Shown here: positions 19,903 through 31,559 of the stretch, one piece after another | Layout of the letters: every line of letters starts with the position of its first letter | Position numbering within the stretch: the stretch's first letter is position 1 | DNA from: Gnetum montanum | Lineage: Eukaryota > Streptophyta > Gnetopsida > Gnetales > Gnetaceae | Assembly: GCA_015680685.1 (NCBI GenBank) | Contig: MNCI01003758.1 | Coordinates: forward strand, 122,302 to 186,301 | Length of the DNA: 64,000 nucleotides | Reading direction: 5' to 3' | The notes under the pieces: model-generated | Seen by the model: only the letters and a program-made list of their open reading frames with translations | Databases searched by the model: none | Told to the model about the DNA's origin: nothing | Made by a program: the position numbers and the translations under genes

Positions 19903-21240
19903 AGATTTTCAATGACAAATACCAAACCTACTCATGAGTGTCCAATTTAAGGAAACAAATCTAAGGATGAAAGCAAGGGACTGATGAAACCCTTGATGCA
20001 ACAATGGTAGGTACTATTCACTATTGCATAAATGTCTAGACCATGGATTCTCATAATGGGAACAACTAAGGCACATTGTAGATGGGTTACAAAACAAGAC
20101 CAGAGATACCCTTGGGGTTTATGCCCAAGGTCAATTATCTAAAATGATTGTCCATCAAATTTAGAGACTAATTAACCAAGTGGCAAAAGAAGAAGGTGAG
20201 CTAAGAAAAAGAGAATCAATTGAAGAACATAATAGAGACTCATCCATCAGGAAAAGAGATGCACAAGTTTATGACACTCAAGAAGAAGAAACCTTGGAAC
20301 AGAAAATTTAAAAGAAGAATCTACCAATTCAGAAAATTAGAACTAACATTGCAGTAAAGGTAGAGAAAATGTAGGACTTAGTAGATGAAAAATTTGCAAC
20401 ATCATTGAAAATTGTGGAGGAGAAAATAGAGCAAGCCTTTGCAAAAGGCAAGGATAAGAAAAAGGAGAAAGATTTTGGATGAAAGGGTAAAGTGGTTTCA
20501 ATGACTGAGTGTTCAGACACAAGCTCCATCGATGAGAAAGGATGTGTCATGTGCTAGTATGAACATCCCAAGGGATGTTGTTTAGTAATGGCACATTTAC
20601 AGGAATCAGGGGCATATGCACTTAATTCCCAATTTTTTAAGAAACAAATTCCAAAAAGGTTACCTTATCCCCAAGTTAACTATAGGTAGAACTTCCAACC
20701 AACATATTATCCCAGTGAAGCTTTACCACAATCATAAAAGCAGTATTATTAGTAGTGGCACTAGTCCCAATTGTGGGCCATGTCACCACCTTGCCAACAA
20801 TATCCATACAAGCAACCTGACCCATATGGGTATTTTGTACAATGCCCAATCTCTCCTAGTAATTTTGTTGTTCAAAATCCATAGTACTATTCACCTAAGT
20901 ATGACAAACCAATGTTGCCAACAATAGATCCAAACTCGTATATGCATTTATTAGTAGCTGGTTCAAACCAACATCTAAATCCTTTGCCATTAGTGCCATC
21001 ATCCACTATACAAGGGGAATTGCCATCATAATTGCAATAGAGAAAAGCTACAAGGACAATGAATGTACAGATAGAGGATCTTACTAGCAACATAGGACCA
21101 ATCGAAGAAATGTTCTTTCTTTAGCACAAGTACAAAAGAGGTTGGTAGAGTTGGAACCTCATTGAAATAAGATTCTTTTATGGAAGATCCTCCTAGAAAT
21201 GACAAGCCTCCAGTATCATCAAATACGAACATGTAGACTA
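19903..21240 (+). pseudogene. gag: Element F gag, 5'-truncated and decayed
   Basis: It starts inside the capsid region (FNDKYQTY equivalent at 19905) and continues through RYYSLLHKCLDHGFS, TLGVYAQGQLSKM, INQVAKEEGELRKRESIEEH, a Lys/Glu-rich helix, and a Cys/His box CSDTSSIDEKGCVMC plus YEHPKGCCLVMAHLQESGAY (about 20510-20620). A Pro/Gln/Tyr-rich tail follows. Many stops and frame shifts are present. It is very similar to the gag of element E (for example EKGC...HPKGCCPVMAHLQE there). Confidence 0.8.
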
Positions 21241-21299
21241 ACATGCTAATAGAGATAGTATCTAATTAGATCAAGGACAGAACACTTTCCAAAAAAAGA

Positions 21300-21842
21300 A
21301 TGGATCCAGGAGTTCCTTTGATTTACCTACGAGTAGCTGGAAATCTACCATGCAAGGCTCTACTAGATTTGGGTTTCGGAGTCAACTTAATCTTTCTAGA
21401 AACTTATAAAGCATGGAACCTACTAACCTTAAAGAAGTACAACATCTGGTTAGAGCTTGTAGATCAATCTGTTACCATTCCTTTGGGGCAGATAGAAGAT
21501 GTAGTGACCACTGTTAATGAATGGTCCTATCCAGCAAACTTTTTGGTGATTGACATAAAAAATAATGATAAGGAATTTTCAATCATAATGCAGAGAGCAT
21601 GGCTTAGCATAGTGGATGCTAAGTTAAACATGAGAGACTTGTCTATTGACATCTTTAAGAAAGACAAACACAAAGCCATACATTCACAAAGGATTCCATG
21701 CATTACTATTGATAAAGATAGGTGCAATTGTGAACCGACCTTTCAGAATATCAACACAGTCGTCACACTAGTCTACAATAATAGTGAAAAACAAATGTGT
21801 GCAAAAGAAAGAGCATGGGCTACCAAACCAAAAGACACATAA
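21300..21842 (+). pseudogene. pro: Element F retroviral-type aspartic protease
   Basis: An open segment of 180 codons contains VAGNLPCKALLDLGFGVNLI. The expected active-site D-S/T-G is D-L-G, so activity is doubtful. DQSVTIPLGQIEDVVTTV, ANFLVIDIK and SIIMQRAWLSIVDAKLNM are the downstream blocks and are matched in elements D and E. The copy in D keeps LLDSGFG. Confidence 0.8.
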
Positions 21843-21845
21843 TGG

Positions 21846-22169
21846 TTGAAAACTAAGAACTTACAATTATCCAAAACATGCATGGAAGAATCTGAATCAC
21901 TTATGAATTCCCATCCTAAGAAAATGACCCCAACTAAGAACTTTCAAATGGAAATACTAAATCACAATCATACACCAACAAATAGGGGAACTAAGGACTT
22001 CGATGATAAAACTTTAATTACCATTATAATTATATGGGATGATAATAGAAAAACTAAATCATTAAGGATGATAAGTACAAAACCTCAAGTGTATGATCTA
22101 GGGGAACAAAGGTGCATTTTTCAAACACTTATCCATGAGTTCAATCATGGGGGAGATGCCTTATCTTGA
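21846..22169 (+). other. Short ORF after the element F protease, of unknown identity
   Basis: 107 codons that are Lys/Asn/Thr-rich (MKTKNLQLSKTC ... FNHGGDALS). The last codons align with the end of pol in element E, where the minus strand reads NSHGG near 59095. The junction that removed RT-integrase should therefore lie at about 22120. The preceding part has no counterpart I can see in E. Confidence 0.4.
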
Positions 22170-23666
22170 TTCAAGAATTAATAAGTGTTTTTTAAATATT
22201 TTTGTTTTACAATTATTTTTGCTTTCTAATTTCTTAATATATCTTTTCACATTTTTTTTGAAACATTTCTCCATTTTTTTATACTTTTTCATTTCTCAAT
22301 AATCTCTTAATTCTTTAACATTCTTCAATTCTTTAATAGTTCTTCATTCTTTTATATTTTTCATCCTTTTCATGTTTTATTTTCATTTCCTATATAAATA
22401 ATTGAGTGCTAATAAAACACATTAAGAATAAGGGAAGACGTAGTCCAATAAGGTGAAGATTTCTCTATGTTATCAAGTCATAAGGGACTGATTATTTGAA
22501 TAGTGAGATCACAACATTCATTCATTTATTCCATTAATAAGAGGTTCTTATCATGGCCACAATGATATTCCATCATAAAACTAAGAATAAACTCATGATC
22601 ATTATTTTTGGATAGAAAAATGAAGAACCAGGTGGGAATGGAAAGGGTGTGACATCAAGGTGACTTTTGGACACTCTTGGATTACTTCTATTAGTTTTAT
22701 CCTATTACTTAGGTTGTATTATATCCTTGTAAATCTAACAAAAAATGGGAGTAAGAGTAAAATAAGTACTGCCTTACTATGTCACTAGAAAGACATGTTA
22801 CCCATGCTTGAAGGTAGGTGGCTTCTTAGGAATCTAACAATAATAATAATAAATGCAATGAATAAGCTCCTCCCTTGGATAATATGCCAAGTGATGATAC
22901 TCCTTGCAACAGTGGTAGTCTTACAATCGTAATTCCAAAAGATTAAACAATGCAATGTCACTGGAATGTAGTCTAGACCTGGTTTGAATTTTGGACAAAA
23001 AGGCTAGTGATTACTTTAACCACTAATAAAACATAAAGAATTCATTATACCTATGGTAGGATACCTCATGACTTGATTTCTATGATCCCTTCTAAGTCCA
23101 TTTCATCTCACTGCAAAAATAATCATAACTTGTGGCTTTGTGTAACATAGCATAATTTTCCCGACTTGGTGATACTGATGTGTATTTTGCTAAACAGGTA
23201 TGCATTACATTCAACTCCTTGAGTGCCTAAGGACACTTTTAGGCATGGTTATATAAAGGCACTAAGGGCTAAAGCTTTCTTTGGAGAGGATCCATTTGTG
23301 TAACTATTGTATCTTATACCTACCAAGTGATTCCACATCATTTTGAGCCTCCCAACAATAATAAATATCAATAAAAATTCCCTTAACATTCAATACATTC
23401 GTTCCAACAATACAAATTCATTATCCATCTCACTCATCTTACCAACACTTAATGAACTTTTCTTGCCTGAGATTCCTTCTTTCTACTCTTTCTATGCAAG
23501 ATTTTCAATAAATATGAATCATTCCTAACCCAAGACCCTTTACACATGTTCCATACCTTCCAAATGTTCAAAAAGACTCTTTTTTGTTCATGATATCTTA
23601 ATGGAAAATTTTAAAATTTCACCTTCACTATCGAAGCCCCTCTTTGATATTGTAGCCCGCAAAAAC
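22170..23666 (+). other. Element F post-pol spacer, non-coding
   Basis: AT-rich, with (T)n-CATT repeats at 22200-22380. It corresponds to the reverse complement of 57600-59085 in element E: for example, the block around 22470-22560 with TCATAAGGGACTGATTATTT matches 58690-58790. No credible gene. Confidence 0.7.
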
Positions 23667-23675
23667 TATATATAT
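23667..23675 (+). promoter_or_regulatory. Candidate internal promoter (TATATATAT) of the element F env-position ORF
   Basis: CTATATATATGCGAGGAC lies about 570 bp before the ORF ATG. It is preceded by degenerate GATATC-like sites (ACTATCGAAG, TTGATATTGTAG), the arrangement seen in LTR U3 regions. Element E has the same segment at 57549-57594 in its own sense orientation. Confidence 0.5.
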
Positions 23676-23940
23676 GCGAGGACTTAGCAAAATTTTTTCA
23701 TTTTTCACTTTTGAAGCCAAGGGAGTTTTTGTTATTTTTCTTTTGAATTCTAAGCTCTAACCTCCCAACTTCCAATGCTCATAACTCCACACTCATAGCT
23801 TTGATTTCTGCAATTCCTAAATCCTGTTGATCACGGAGCTCTCAATTTAGCCATGGTGCGGGGGCGGCAGGAATGGTGTTTAGCATGATATTGCTGCAAT
23901 TTGGGTCAGAATTGTCTAACACCTGGAGTATAGTACACGG

Positions 23941-24241
23941 GTAAGTATGAAGGAAAAATTGAAAATTTTTAACAAAAATCAATCACATTAACACCAGAAA
24001 CACTTAAATAATTCTCTTAATGAATGGTACCAGCTATTATAAGCCATAAACAAGAGAAAATTGAACAACTGTGAGGGGTTATAAGGAAGTTAATACTTGG
24101 GGGTTTCTTTTTGAAAATTTTTCTAACTTTACAATCATAATAAGCTAAGAATTTGATCTAATTAAAGATATGAGAAAGGAAAGGAGTTATCAAAAATTGA
24201 AGAAAACATTTTAATAATTCCTAAATCCTTGATGCTTGTAG
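23941..24241 (+). other. Candidate 5'-UTR intron before the element F env-position ORF
   Basis: The donor CACGG|GTAAGTATG matches the consensus almost perfectly. The acceptor GATGCTTGTAG directly abuts ATGGCCCTGAAGAGAGG at 24242. The length is 301 bp, AT-rich, with CTAAT/CTAAA branch-like sequences. Confidence 0.55.
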
Positions 24242-25357
24242 ATGGCCCTGAAGAGAGGTACAACAGGAGAACCCTCACAACTTGCAAGCCAAAGACCATG
24301 AGGCCAAGGGAGAGGCTGAACTAGAGAATAAGATCCACAAATAAAACATGTAGAGCACGAGGCTTAATCTTTTAGCATCTATTAGAAAACTCTTGCTATA
24401 GAACATTTGGCCCAAGTAGAGATAGTAGATCCACAGGCACCAAAATAAGGATAGTGCCTCATGCTATCACTAGATTGCCTTTAAGCTATCCAAGAGAAAT
24501 TGATCTTGACCACAATGATCGTAGAAACGACCTTTGGCGCATTTGTAGAATTTGTTCCAAAAGCGGTGAAGACACACCTTCAAGCATCACCATTATGATC
24601 TATACTTTTAAACAATGAGAATGGTATTTAGGGGGGACCTATCAATTCTGGCAAGCAAAGAAGAGGATACAACGGTCAACATTGAGGAAGTCTCCATCTC
24701 ATATTTAGTTAAGGTGATAGCTAAAGCCCTTAATGTGCCCAATGAAAAGGCAAGACTAGAACATCTATCCACTAAATCAAATACAGACACCAGAAAACTG
24801 TGGTTGAAAAGGACATATGGCAAAGAAGATAAGGAGTATAATGTGTTAACTATTGAAGATAGAATTTATTTCAAGATTGGCACACATCACCTATTTCCCA
24901 CAAAAAGATTAAACAAACAATCAACATATGCAGCCAGAGAAAGTGCGATCTTGATCGGAAAGTATTAACAAAAATCTCACACACCTCTACTTCATGGAAA
25001 TTCATAGGTAGTTTGAAGAAAAGAAGGTAGGGAAGTTGACACTTCCATTTCCTTGCCTCATTAGGAAGCTGTGCAAAAATGTTGAAATCTTGGGGTACAC
25101 CAATGATGTCCTCAGGAAGGCTTAAAATGCCTCATATGCTAAAATGCTCAAGTTAGCATCACCAAAGAAAGATCAGGTGGAAGAACAAATAGAAGCATGG
25201 GAAACCACACAAACTACTATACAATAATAGAAAGTGGGTCTTTCTTGTCAACAATAGCAACAATAGTAAGAACAATAGCAATAGCAAGTTCCACCACCAC
25301 CACCACAAGATTACCACCCATCCATGATATATATGCAACAAATCAGAGAGACTATTA

Positions 25358-25362
25358 GTTGG
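25358..25362. repeat. Target-site duplication GTTGG, left copy
   Basis: It precedes the LTR of element B. The second copy is at 31555-31559. Confidence 0.9.
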
Positions 25363-26242
25363 TGATGAGTGGCGAGGTACCCCCTACACTCAACCATACG
25401 AATACGAGCATTCACGCATGACCTGGTCGAACTCTGTGGACAGGCTAGTTGTGGTATTTAGATAGTTACACGTTGATCACAGTTTGTTGTCTTCCCACCT
25501 GGACTAGTATTTGCTTTGTCACGTATGGTTTAGTCCAGAGTGAGGCGTATGATGTGATCCTAAACTAGTGCTACTCCTAGAGACAATGAAAAATAATTTT
25601 GATTAAACTAATGAGCAATAGGAAATGAAGTCTAAGCTAGCCTAAGTGCGATGAGCATCCGTTTCTTAATCATCTGTACACATCTTGGACCTCATGCACT
25701 ACTACTACTGGGATTACCAAGCGTAGATCCTAGGTACGCTACTGGGTTACCAGGTAGTGACACTTAAATGCTCATGATTAAGTCATACTCATTCCGCAGT
25801 TAATAGCAAGAATAGTAAATGATGGTAAAGAAATATTAACTAAGAAAACAATAAATAACAATAACAATTAAATAATTAAAACTAAGTGAATGTTGCAATG
25901 ATGAAGTAATCTTGATCTTTATTGCCGATCATGTGCGTGTCCAAGTATGTCACACTTGAATAAAGGTTCCGTACAATTACAAGCATCACACTATGGGCAT
26001 GCACTTGGGAAAATAGTCTAACTCCTACGAAAACACACTACAAGAGCTTCCCTGCAATTAACCCAAAAGATACCTAAGTGTGGCGGAGGCCCACTTATTT
26101 ATAGGCTAAAACAGGCTCCCCATAAACGGGGCCACGTCGACCCATGAAGGGATGCGTCGACGGGGCCGTGTCAACGCAGCTGCGTATATGGGACCCTGTA
26201 TATGCGACTTAGTTGATGCATTGATTGTTTAGCGCTTCATCA
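25363..26242 (-). repeat. Element B 3' LTR (880 bp)
   Basis: Plus-strand reading TGATGAGTGGCGAGGTACC...GCGCTTCATCA. The minus-strand TATA box TATAAATA is at 26103-26096. Its U3 (about 26110-26240) has clustered GTCGAC-type and GTATA-type palindromic sites in a GC-rich stretch. Confidence 0.92.
26096..26103 (-). promoter_or_regulatory. LTR TATA box, element B 3' LTR
   Basis: The minus strand reads CCTATAAATAAG. The same motif occurs in the LTRs of element C (39589-39596), the 5' LTR of B (31416-31409), D (37829-37822, 49902-49895) and the LTR at 52724-52731. Confidence 0.7.
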
Positions 26243-26256
26243 TACCCCCATGACTA
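26243..26256 (-). other. Polypurine tract, element B
   Basis: The minus strand reads AGTCATGGGGGTA immediately before the 3' LTR. The equivalents are 37956-37968 (element D) and 54314-54326 (element E). Confidence 0.75.
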
Positions 26257-28140
26257 AATAACAACTCGTCCTCGAGTCAAAGAAAGTGAGGAACAAGCTC
26301 AATTGAATACAGAGTGGATAGGTATGGGATTATTGATTGACTAGAAATTTATTCATGCCACAGTGGATATGAAAAAATTGGGATACAGACACAAAATGAT
26401 AGAATTTATTAGAACTCATGTGATTCTTGGTGGTGGTGGTTCCTTCATGGGTCTCTTCCCTTGTCCTGCGCATCAGGCTTTTGAGATTGATACCATTGAA
26501 GAAGCACCTCACATTTCTCCTCTTCTATCTGAGGATTATGAGCCATCCATGTTGATGTTCCAATGTTTGATGGAGTTGGCATTTCCCATGGGCACGACAG
26601 TTGCGGGAACACTTGATTAGCCTTGACAGACATGCCACAAATAGCTGTCGATCCTCTTCATAGGCTCAGGCCCTGACCTCTCCTCCTTTTGCTTGGATAG
26701 ATTATGTAGTAATAGGAGTTCCATGATGGATGTTGAATGATTGTGCCTTTTGATCTGCATGTTTTGCATGAGGTCCTTGGCCTTTGCCTCCCCCAGGTCA
26801 TTCGGTTGCACCTTGAGAAGATCCTCCTTGTTGTCTTCTTTTAGGGACCATCTATAATCACACAAAGATCAATTGTTAGTAAGGTTATTGAAAAAAAGTT
26901 CAATGATTTCATACCTTACTCATTGCCTTTAATAAATGTTGAATTCTTTACCTAGCGTGATTTTAGAGTTAGAAATTTTTCAAGGAAGTTTCCCTAAAAG
27001 TTTAATGTCGGACCTGGTTTTGAGGAATTTTTGATAAAATGATGACAAAGAAAAGAATAGATTTGACAATGAAGTACTTGGAGGGTATAAAATGATGTAG
27101 TGGTGTGCAACAAGTATAAATTACAAAAGTCATGCAAGTGGGTCCTCCCCAAAGTAGGTTTCAACCTATAATGCCCTTGCGTAACCACACCTTAAAATGT
27201 CCATAGGCACTAGAAGGGTTAAATGTAATCTATACCAATGCAAAAAAACACACACATGTAGATACCACCGTGATGAGGTATGAATTCAATGCTACACAAG
27301 ACACAAGTCACAAATACATGAAGAGCAAGATGGGATGAATCAAAGAAGGGATTGCAGAGATTGGGACGTGAGGTAACTGACTCCAGGCATAATGAATCTT
27401 GAGTGTAGGACATGATTAATGTGTCATTAGCCCATTGCTCCAAAATCAGGACCAAGTCCATTCCTTTGATCAGTGACATCACATTGTTTCATCCAATGAT
27501 GGACAACCATAAGAGCGTCATGACAGCAAGGTGTACGATCACTTGGCATTTTGTGCAAGGGAGGAGTGACTTGGAATTTCTTTGCGGCATACTTTTTGTT
27601 TGGCCGCTTTGGCACACTCTCTTTTCTCTCTCTCTCTCTCTTTTTTGATGAAGTACTTAATCTATAGAAGCCACCTACCTTCAGGCATGGGTGCATGTCT
27701 TAGCACTAGGACCTCTTAGAATAGCGTTAGGTTCTTTATTAGGTGCCTTTAATACTCTTTCTTCCATTTTCCGTTGGATCTACAAGGATATTAGTACAAC
27801 CAACCTGCATGATAGCACCTACAGATGTCACCAAAGAGAATCCACAAGTCCCCTTGATGTCACACCCTAGCCATTCCCTCTTAGTCCATCCTTCTTCGCT
27901 CTGGGCATAATGAGCACAAAATTACTTTAAGTTTTAATGATGTCAAGAATATCATTGTACCCAGAGTAGAACCTCTTATTNNNNNNNNNNNNNNNNNNNN
28001 NNNNNNNNNNNNNNNNNNNNNNNNNNNNNNNNNNNNNNNNNNNNNNNNNNNNNNNNNNNNNNNNNNNNNNNNNNNNNNNNNNNNNNNNNNNNNNNNNNNN
28101 NNNNNNNNNNNNNNNNNNNNNNNNNNNNNATTAATTTTGT
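26257..28140 (-). other. Element B 3' non-coding region (includes a 149-N gap at 27981-28129)
   Basis: It lies between gag and the PPT. 27000-27960 matches the reverse complement of element C 42690-43605, including a (TC)n tract at about 27625-27650. Similar sequence (CAAGTGGGTCCTCCCCAAAG) lies in the 3' regions of D and E. No credible gene. Confidence 0.7.
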
Positions 28141-30465
28141 GTTGTTAGAATGAAGGATACCCCCCATAACTAAATGGTTGAGCATGGCTAGAATTAATAA
28201 ATGGAAGGTGGGGATCCTTGCATGTTGGAAATATTGGGACCTGGTCATACTTACCCCATTGAGGTTCACACACTTGATTAGAGCTGACATAGTGGGGCAA
28301 GTTATAAGATGTGGTTAATTTATAAGGAGTTGACCCACTATGGTACTTGCGACCGTAAGATGGTATGCAAGGATTAACATGTCTCCCCATGTGGCAATAT
28401 TCATTAGGCCTCATGGTTGTTGGAGTGTTGATTGGTGCCCCAGATAGAGTAATAGGAGGCATTGAGTTTGAGGAGGCGGATGCATCACAACATTGAACTT
28501 GTGCTAAGTTAGAGGATGCAGTGGTTTTGAAACCGTGCTATCTCTTTCTACGGTCATGCTTAAAGAAAGGGTGCTTTCGACGTTGTGGAGGACCTCCGCC
28601 ACCGTTGACAATAGTAGCACAAGTAACATTTGTGGGTTGGTGCTGTGGTGCAAAATCTTCTGGCATAGCTGGTGGTGATGTAGAAGATGGTGAAGTATGC
28701 GAATATTGAGGTTGAGGAGAAGTGTAAGGCACATGAGGTGGTGATCTTGTTGGAGAGGACATGGGTGGATAGTACTCGGGAGAATGATAATGATGAGGTG
28801 AGGTAGAGGATGTTGATCCCGTTGGAGAAATAGGGTGTTGAACATAATAAGCATTTGGTGTTGCGACATATGAATGGTATGGTCTGGTTGGCGGTGGCCT
28901 CCCCCACGACTGAGGTTTTTGCCACTGTGGTTGGACATAGTATTTTTGTAGGAACTCTGGATGTAACATTCCTTCCCAATGCTCATGTAAATGTGACAAG
29001 ATTGGGCATTGACCTTTGGGGTGATCATACAGGAAAATATTACATTGATGCATATGATTAGCAATTGAGTTCTATCCTTATTCTCTTCAACCCTGCTTTT
29101 CGATTGTCTAGTGGTGTTCTGTCCTGTTTCTTGGTTTATCATGGTTCTTCCTCTAATAATGTTGGCATATTCTCCACATCTTTTATGTACCCAGTCTGTC
29201 ATCTTATTGATCTTTGCCTCAATTTCATCTAGTGATTGTAGGATTGGCAAAGATGATTCCACCTCCTTGAAGTGAGTTGATTTCTCCTCTTCATGATCAT
29301 GGACCCTTGTTAAGTTGAGATTTTGGTCCTGTTGAGAACTTTCAACATTCTCCCATTTAGCTATTTCTCCTTCTTCTTTTGCTACCCGCTTAATAAGCTC
29401 TTGGAGTTGATGGGTTCGTAGCTCATGTAGTTGACCTTGGGCGTACATTCCTAGGGTCTCCTTTGTTTCATTACGAAGCCCATCCATGATGTGGTACATT
29501 AGCCTTTCCTCAAAGAATCCATGGCCTAGGCAATTGTTTAACAATGCATAATATCTTTCTAAGGCCATGTCCAAGGGTTCATGTTATGCTTGTTTACACT
29601 CTTGGATTTGTCTCCTCAAGGCTGACACTCTTGCATAAGTTTGGTATCTTTCATTGAAGAGTTCTACCATCGTCGGCCAACTTCGAATTGATTTAGATTT
29701 TAAAGACCTATACCATACTTTTGCTTGGCCAACGAGTGTCATAGGAAAGAGCTTAAGTTTTTGCCACCCATTATCAATATTGTTCCATGTACAAGCATCG
29801 TAGAAGGCTTGTAAATATTGTTGCAGATCTAAATCATAGCCTCCTAAAAACTTGGGAAAGTTATTTAAATCAAGCACGGGTAGATAGCTTTTCTTACGAT
29901 GCCTGTGGGCTATTCATACAGCCTCTTGTATATGCATTAGGCTCTTAGTGGCCAGCAGGGGTTCACCGTCACTAGGTAGGTTATGAGTTTGCAAGTTGGA
30001 ATGATGTTGTCTTTGTTCATGTTGGCATTTCTGACTTTGCCTGTGGGTTCGATTTCTATTTCTACGCCAAGCCCTTAAGAGATGATCATCCATGTCACGA
30101 CCTGATGTTGAAGGAGTAGAGGAAGAGAAAGAGCTAGAAGACTCGTCATGACTTTTGTAAGTCTCCTAATCATCCTTGCATAAATTTTTATTAATTATTG
30201 AGAAGGTCCCAGGTCTTATAGGCCTCCTCATTCTATNGTTAATTATTGAGAAGGTCCCAGGTCTTATAGGCCTCCTCATTCTATGGGATGTCCCATCCTC
30301 ACTCGAGGTGTCAGAGTTGGATGATGAGAGTCCTTGAGTATCGTTCAAGTGTCTATGAACATATGAAACTTCTGCATAACATTGAGTACTCCAAACTTTT
30401 TCATTGGTTCTCCAATGAATTACCTTGCTAGATGTTGCATTATCACTATCTTGTGAAAGAGACAT
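28138..30465 (-). pseudogene. gag: Element B gag
   Basis: ATG at 30465 (MSLSQDSDNATSS). A basic Arg/His region is followed by the capsid-like region (LDLNNFPKFLGGYDLDLQQY, WQKLKLFPMTLVGQAKVWYR, about 29877-29680), RYYALLNNCLGHGF, a Glu/Lys helix, a Cys/His box (CNIFLYDHPKGQCPILSHLH, about 29050) and a long Pro/Ser/Tyr/His-rich tail (YHSPEYYPPMSS) ending SYGGYPSF near 28148. A duplicated 46-bp segment around N30237 disturbs the N-terminus. The tail shifts frame relative to the capsid part, and a stop (TAG) follows at about 29583. Without pol neighbours it is the only protein of this element. Confidence 0.82.
30191..30284. repeat. 46-bp direct duplication flanking a single N
   Basis: TTAATTATTGAGAAGG... 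(30191-30236) is repeated at 30239-30284 on the other side of N30237. It is probably an unmerged contig overlap. Confidence 0.85.
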
Positions 30466-30591
30466 GGTTGTAAATTTGTGTGTGATTTAATTGCAATTAT
30501 TATTATTATCTCTTTTTTTTCTTAAAGATATGTCGTTAAGACTTTGTTACAGTGATCTTATATGATGTAAGTAATCTAGATAACTAGCACC

Positions 30592-30611
30592 GTCCCTGGC
30601 AACAGTGCCAA
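30592..30611 (-). other. Primer-binding site, element B
   Basis: The minus strand reads TTGGCACTGTTGCCAGGGAC, close to the Athila-type TGGCGCCGTTGCCGGGGA. Confidence 0.75.
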
Positions 30612-31554
30612 TGATGAGTGGCGAGATACCCCTACACTCAACCATACGAATACGAGCGTTCACGCATGATCTGGTCGAACTCCGTGGACAGGCTAGTTGT
30701 GGTATCTAGATAGTTACACGTTGATCGTAGTTCATTGTCTTCCCACCTAGATAGTATTTTTGCTTTGTCACGTATGGTTTAATCCAGAGTGAGGCGTATA
30801 ATGTGATCCTAAACTAGTGCTACTCCTAGAGACAATGGAAAATAATCTTGATTAAACTAATGAGCAATAGGAAATGAAGTCTAAGCTAGCCTAAGTGCGA
30901 TGAGCATCCATTTCTTAATCATCCATACACATCTTGGACCTCGTGCATGACTACTACTGGGATTACCAAGCGTAGATCCTAGGTACGCTACTGGGTTACC
31001 AGGTACTCACACTTAAATGCTTGTGATTAAGTCATACTCACACTTAAATGCTTGTGATTAAGTCGTACTCACGCTACTGGGTTACCAGGTACTCACACTT
31101 AAATGCTTGTGATCCTAGTTAACAACAAGAATAGTAAATGATGGTAAAGAAATATTAACTAAGAAAAAAATAAATAACAATAACAATTAAATAATTAAAA
31201 TTAAGTAAATGTTGCAATGATGAAGTAATCTCAATCTTTATTGCCGATCATGTGCGTGTATGTTACACTCGAATAAAGGTTCCGTACAATTACAAGCATC
31301 ACATTATGGGCATGCACTTGGGAAAATAGTCTAACTCCTATGAAAACAAATTGCAATAGCTTCCCTACAATTAACCCAAAAGATACCTAAGTGTGATGGA
31401 GGCCCACTTATTTATAGGCTAAAACAGGCTCTGCGTAAACGGGGCCATGTCGATGCATGGAGGGATGCGTCGATGAAGCCGCGTCGACGAGGTCGTGTAT
31501 ACAGGGCCCTGTATACGCAGCCTAGTTGACCCATCAACTGTTTAGCACTCATCA
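30612..31554 (-). repeat. Element B 5' LTR (943 bp)
   Basis: Homologous to 25363-26242 but 63 bp longer. Much of the difference is a local repeat at about 31005-31110, where CACTTAAATGCTTGTGATTA occurs three times. TATA box at 31416-31409. Confidence 0.92.
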
Positions 31555-31559
31555 GTTGG
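31555..31559. repeat. Target-site duplication GTTGG, right copy
   Basis: Identical to 25358-25362. Confidence 0.9.

Larger units (their letters stand above)
25363..31554 (-). mobile_element. Element B: complete gag-only (TR-GAG-type) LTR retrotransposon
   Basis: Minus-strand element of 6192 bp. The 3' LTR is at 25363-26242, the PPT at 26243-26256, a non-coding region and gag at 26257-30465, the PBS at 30592-30611 and the 5' LTR at 30612-31554. The TSD GTTGG is perfect. No protease, RT or integrase is detectable, so mobilisation would need proteins from other elements. It is nested in the env-position ORF of element F. Element C is a second member of this family. Confidence 0.92.

Noticed and set aside
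25240-25320. CAA/CAC microsatellite as a separate feature
   Set aside because: It is a Gln/Asn/His-coding tract of the env-position ORF, with a counterpart near 56200-56280.
28504-29061. Additional minus- and plus-strand ORFs over the gag tail of element B (His/Leu/Cys-rich)
   Set aside because: Alternative frames of the Pro/Ser/Tyr-rich gag tail. The gag frame is conserved with element C.
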